Under the pieces are notes generated by a model. The model had not been told where the DNA came from, made no database searches, and saw only the letters and a program-made list of their open reading frames with translations. A stretch of DNA of 64,000 nucleotides, from assembly GCA_017308515.1 (NCBI GenBank), contig JAFKEN010000007.1, positions 385,323 through 449,322 on the forward strand. The letters are read 5' to 3'. The number at the start of each line of letters is the position of its first letter. Position 1 is the stretch's first letter. Positions 62,419 through 64,000 of this stretch are shown piece by piece. Both the position numbers and the translations under genes were made by a program. This DNA comes from Actinomycetales bacterium. GTDB taxonomy: Bacteria > Actinomycetota > Actinomycetes > Actinomycetales > Microbacteriaceae.

Positions 62419-63855
62419 ATGACCGACGCGTCCGCCGCGCAGAGCGCCGCCGCCTCCGGCCCAGAGGGCTCCGGCATCACATCGCCCCCGAACGGCATGC
62501 GCACCTTCTTCCAGGTGCTCGTGAACACGGCGCTCGCCAACGTCACCACGAGCTACCTCTGGTTCGCGCTGACCTTCTGGGTCTACCTCGAGACCCGGTC
62601 GGTGCTCGCGACGGGCATCATCGGCGGTGCGTACATGCTGTTCGTCGCGCTGTTCGGCATGGTGTTCGGCACGATCGTCGACCGGCTGCGCAAGCACCGC
62701 GCGATGCTGCTCGCGAGCGGCACCTCGCTCGTCGCCTTCGTGGTCGCCGGGGTGCTCTACCAGCTGTTCCCGGAGTCGAGCCTGCTCGACCTCGGCGGTC
62801 CGTGGTTCTGGCTCTTCGCCGGCATCATCCTGTTCGGCGGGGTGATCGAGAACGTGCGCAACATCGCGCTCTCGACGACCGTCACGCTGCTCGTGCCGCC
62901 GGCGCGGCACGCCAACGCGAACGGCATGGTCGGCACCGTGCAGGGTCTCGCGTTCATGGTCACGAGCGTCTTCTCGGGGCTATCCGTCGGGCTGCTCGGC
63001 ATGGGATGGACGCTGCTGATCGCGATCGTCTTCACCGCGCTCGCGGTCGGTCACCTGCTGTTCGTGCGCATCCCCGAGGAGAAGCCGGTCGTCGAGGAGC
63101 GCGCGCCGCTCGTCGACATCCGCGGCGCGATCGCGGCGATCCGCCTCGTGCCGGGCCTGTTCGCGCTCATCATCTTCTCCACCTTCAACAACCTCATCGG
63201 CGGCGTCTACATGGCGCTCATGGACCCGTACGGCCTCGAGCTGTTCCCCGTCGAGTGGTGGGGCGTCGTGCTCGGGGTCACCTCGACCGGGTTCATCATC
63301 GGCGGGCTCGTCATCGCCAGATTCGGACTCGGGCGCAACCCGATCCGCACGATGCTCTGGCTCGTCGTCGGGATGGGCGTGCTCGGCGCGCTGTTCACGA
63401 TCCGCGAGAACTGGCTGCTTTACGCGGCCGGCATCTGGGTCTACATGTGCATCATCCCCGCGGTCGAGGCGGCGGAGCAGACCGTCATCCAGCGCGTGGT
63501 CGAGTTCCGCACCCAGGGGCGCGTCTTCGGCTTCGCGCAGGCCTTCGAGTCGGCGGCCGCGCCGATCACCGCCTTCCTCATCGCGCCGATCGCGGAGTTC
63601 CTCGTGATCCCCTACATGCAGACCGACGCCGGCACGGCGACCTTCGGCTGGCTGCTGGGGGAGGGCGACAGCACGCGCGGCATCGCGCTTGTGTTCTTCG
63701 TGGCGGGGCTCGTCATGGTCGTCATCGCCCTGCTCGCCTTCGCGACGCGGTCGTACCGGCTCATCAGCGCCCACTACGCGGGACAGCAGGAGTCGGTGAA
63801 GCCCGAGGATGAGTCGCCGATCGACCCCGAGGCGGCGCGGCTCGCCGCGAACTAG
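62419..63855 (+). CDS. MFS transporter
   Basis: Major facilitator superfamily exporter, 478 aa with about twelve membrane helices. After a short Ala/Ser-rich tail it starts NTALANVTTSYLWFALTFWV; the loop 2-3 motif reads GTIVDRLRKHRAMLL, in place of the usual GxxxDRxGRR; YMALMDPYGLELFPVEWWG and the C-terminal VEAAEQTVIQRVVEFRTQGR fit enterobactin-exporter-like or macrolide-type MFS proteins. Its stop codon TAG (63853-63855) lies within a CTAG next to the IS481-type tip, so insertion left the reading frame intact. Substrate unknown. Confidence 0.88.
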   Translation: MTDASAAQSAAASGPEGSGITSPPNGMRTFFQVLVNTALANVTTSYLWFALTFWVYLETRSVLATGIIGGAYMLFVALFGMVFGTIVDRLRKHRAMLLASGTSLVAFVVAGVLYQLFPESSLLDLGGPWFWLFAGIILFGGVIENVRNIALSTTVTLLVPPARHANANGMVGTVQGLAFMVTSVFSGLSVGLLGMGWTLLIAIVFTALAVGHLLFVRIPEEKPVVEERAPLVDIRGAIAAIRLVPGLFALIIFSTFNNLIGGVYMALMDPYGLELFPVEWWGVVLGVTSTGFIIGGLVIARFGLGRNPIRTMLWLVVGMGVLGALFTIRENWLLYAAGIWVYMCIIPAVEAAEQTVIQRVVEFRTQGRVFGFAQAFESAAAPITAFLIAPIAEFLVIPYMQTDAGTATFGWLLGEGDSTRGIALVFFVAGLVMVVIALLAFATRSYRLISAHYAGQQESVKPEDESPIDPEAARLAAN

Positions 63856-64000
63856 CTGTAGTGCCCAGGCAGGTTGTTGAACCGTGTGATGGGTGGGACC
63901 TTGCCGATGGCGGTGTGGGGCCGGTGCTGATTGTAGAAGTGCAGCCAGGCCGGGAGCGCTGCTCGTCGGGCTGACTCGGAGTTGTAGTGCCGGGAGTAGG
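63852..64000 (-). CDS. IS481-family transposase, C-terminal part (cut by window edge)
   Basis: Minus-strand frame reading ARRAALPAWLHFYNQHRPHT, then AIGKVPPITRFNNLPGHYS before the stop. This is the typical C-terminus of the DDE integrase-type transposase of IS481. The rest lies beyond the window. The stop codon TAG is the complement of CTA at 63852-63854, so it falls outside the presumed element tip, in the CTAG target. Base composition is less GC-rich than neighbours. Overlaps the MFS stop by four bases. Confidence 0.88.
   Translation of the reverse strand, partial: YSRHYNSESARRAALPAWLHFYNQHRPHTAIGKVPPITRFNNLPGHYS
63857..64000 (-). mobile_element. IS481-family insertion sequence, one end
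   Basis: The element tip is inferred at TGTAGTGCCCAGG from 63857, after ACTAGC, which fits the NCTAGN target known for IS481. The body runs off the window edge, so the other tip and the target duplication cannot be seen. Confidence 0.65.

Overview
This window is very GC-rich DNA with dense, short-spaced genes, many GTG starts, and promoters of the form TAnnnT followed about 7 bases later by the start codon (leaderless mRNAs). Together with Lsr2, IspG/Dxr, the OsmC/LtrA/SHOCT families and the gene order, this points to an actinobacterium, most likely Microbacteriaceae; I cannot fix the genus. About 61 protein genes and two tRNAs are supported, and no gene-free stretch exceeds 300 bases.

Region by region. 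1-3.8 kb: the end of an FHA protein and an FtsK/EccC-like ATPase, resembling a type VII secretion locus. 3.8-17.9 kb: a nitrogen and amine catabolism block with alanine dehydrogenase, a complete polyamine-type ABC importer (potD-A-B-C), a class III aminotransferase, a quinone oxidoreductase and two separate 4-aminobutyrate aminotransferases; ald and the first gabT share a similar 20-bp palindrome upstream. OsmC, LtrA and a membrane-anchored HExxH protein are interspersed. 18-26 kb: core genes dxr, rseP and ispG, with dxr and rseP separated by a PadR-controlled membrane gene pair and a DUF2330 protein; then lsr2, which looks leaderless. 26.5-42 kb: moxR, then a 10-gene operon (branched-chain-type ABC importer, acyl-CoA synthetase, TetR, 3-hydroxybutyrate-dehydrogenase-like SDR, two alpha/beta hydrolases) in which eight successive junctions are 4-base overlaps, then the DUF58/VWA/VWA/TPR genes that normally follow moxR. 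The catabolic operon therefore appears to sit inside a split MoxR-VWA locus.

42-51 kb: proS; a DUF559-like nuclease gene bracketed by two 54-bp hairpin elements with identical 12-bp arms; an FrnE-type thioredoxin-fold protein; a YbaK deacylase; then dusB-dgt-dnaG. 51-64 kb: a peptide-type SBP and ABC ATPase, a beta-propeller lactonase, tRNA-Asn, a DUF6924 protein, a NarL-type two-component system with a shared palindromic motif in front of both the kinase gene and a SHOCT membrane protein gene, peptide deformylase, a DMT-type membrane protein, a GT4 glycosyltransferase, a DsbA-like protein without its cysteines, tRNA-Met and an MFS transporter. The window ends in an IS481-family transposase whose tip lies next to a CTAG target that provides stop codons on both strands.

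The strongest candidates for undescribed biology are the 10-gene import and catabolism operon with its own operator and terminator, the hairpin-bracketed nuclease gene, and the small two-component regulon. All calls come from reading the sequence and family knowledge; no database search was run.
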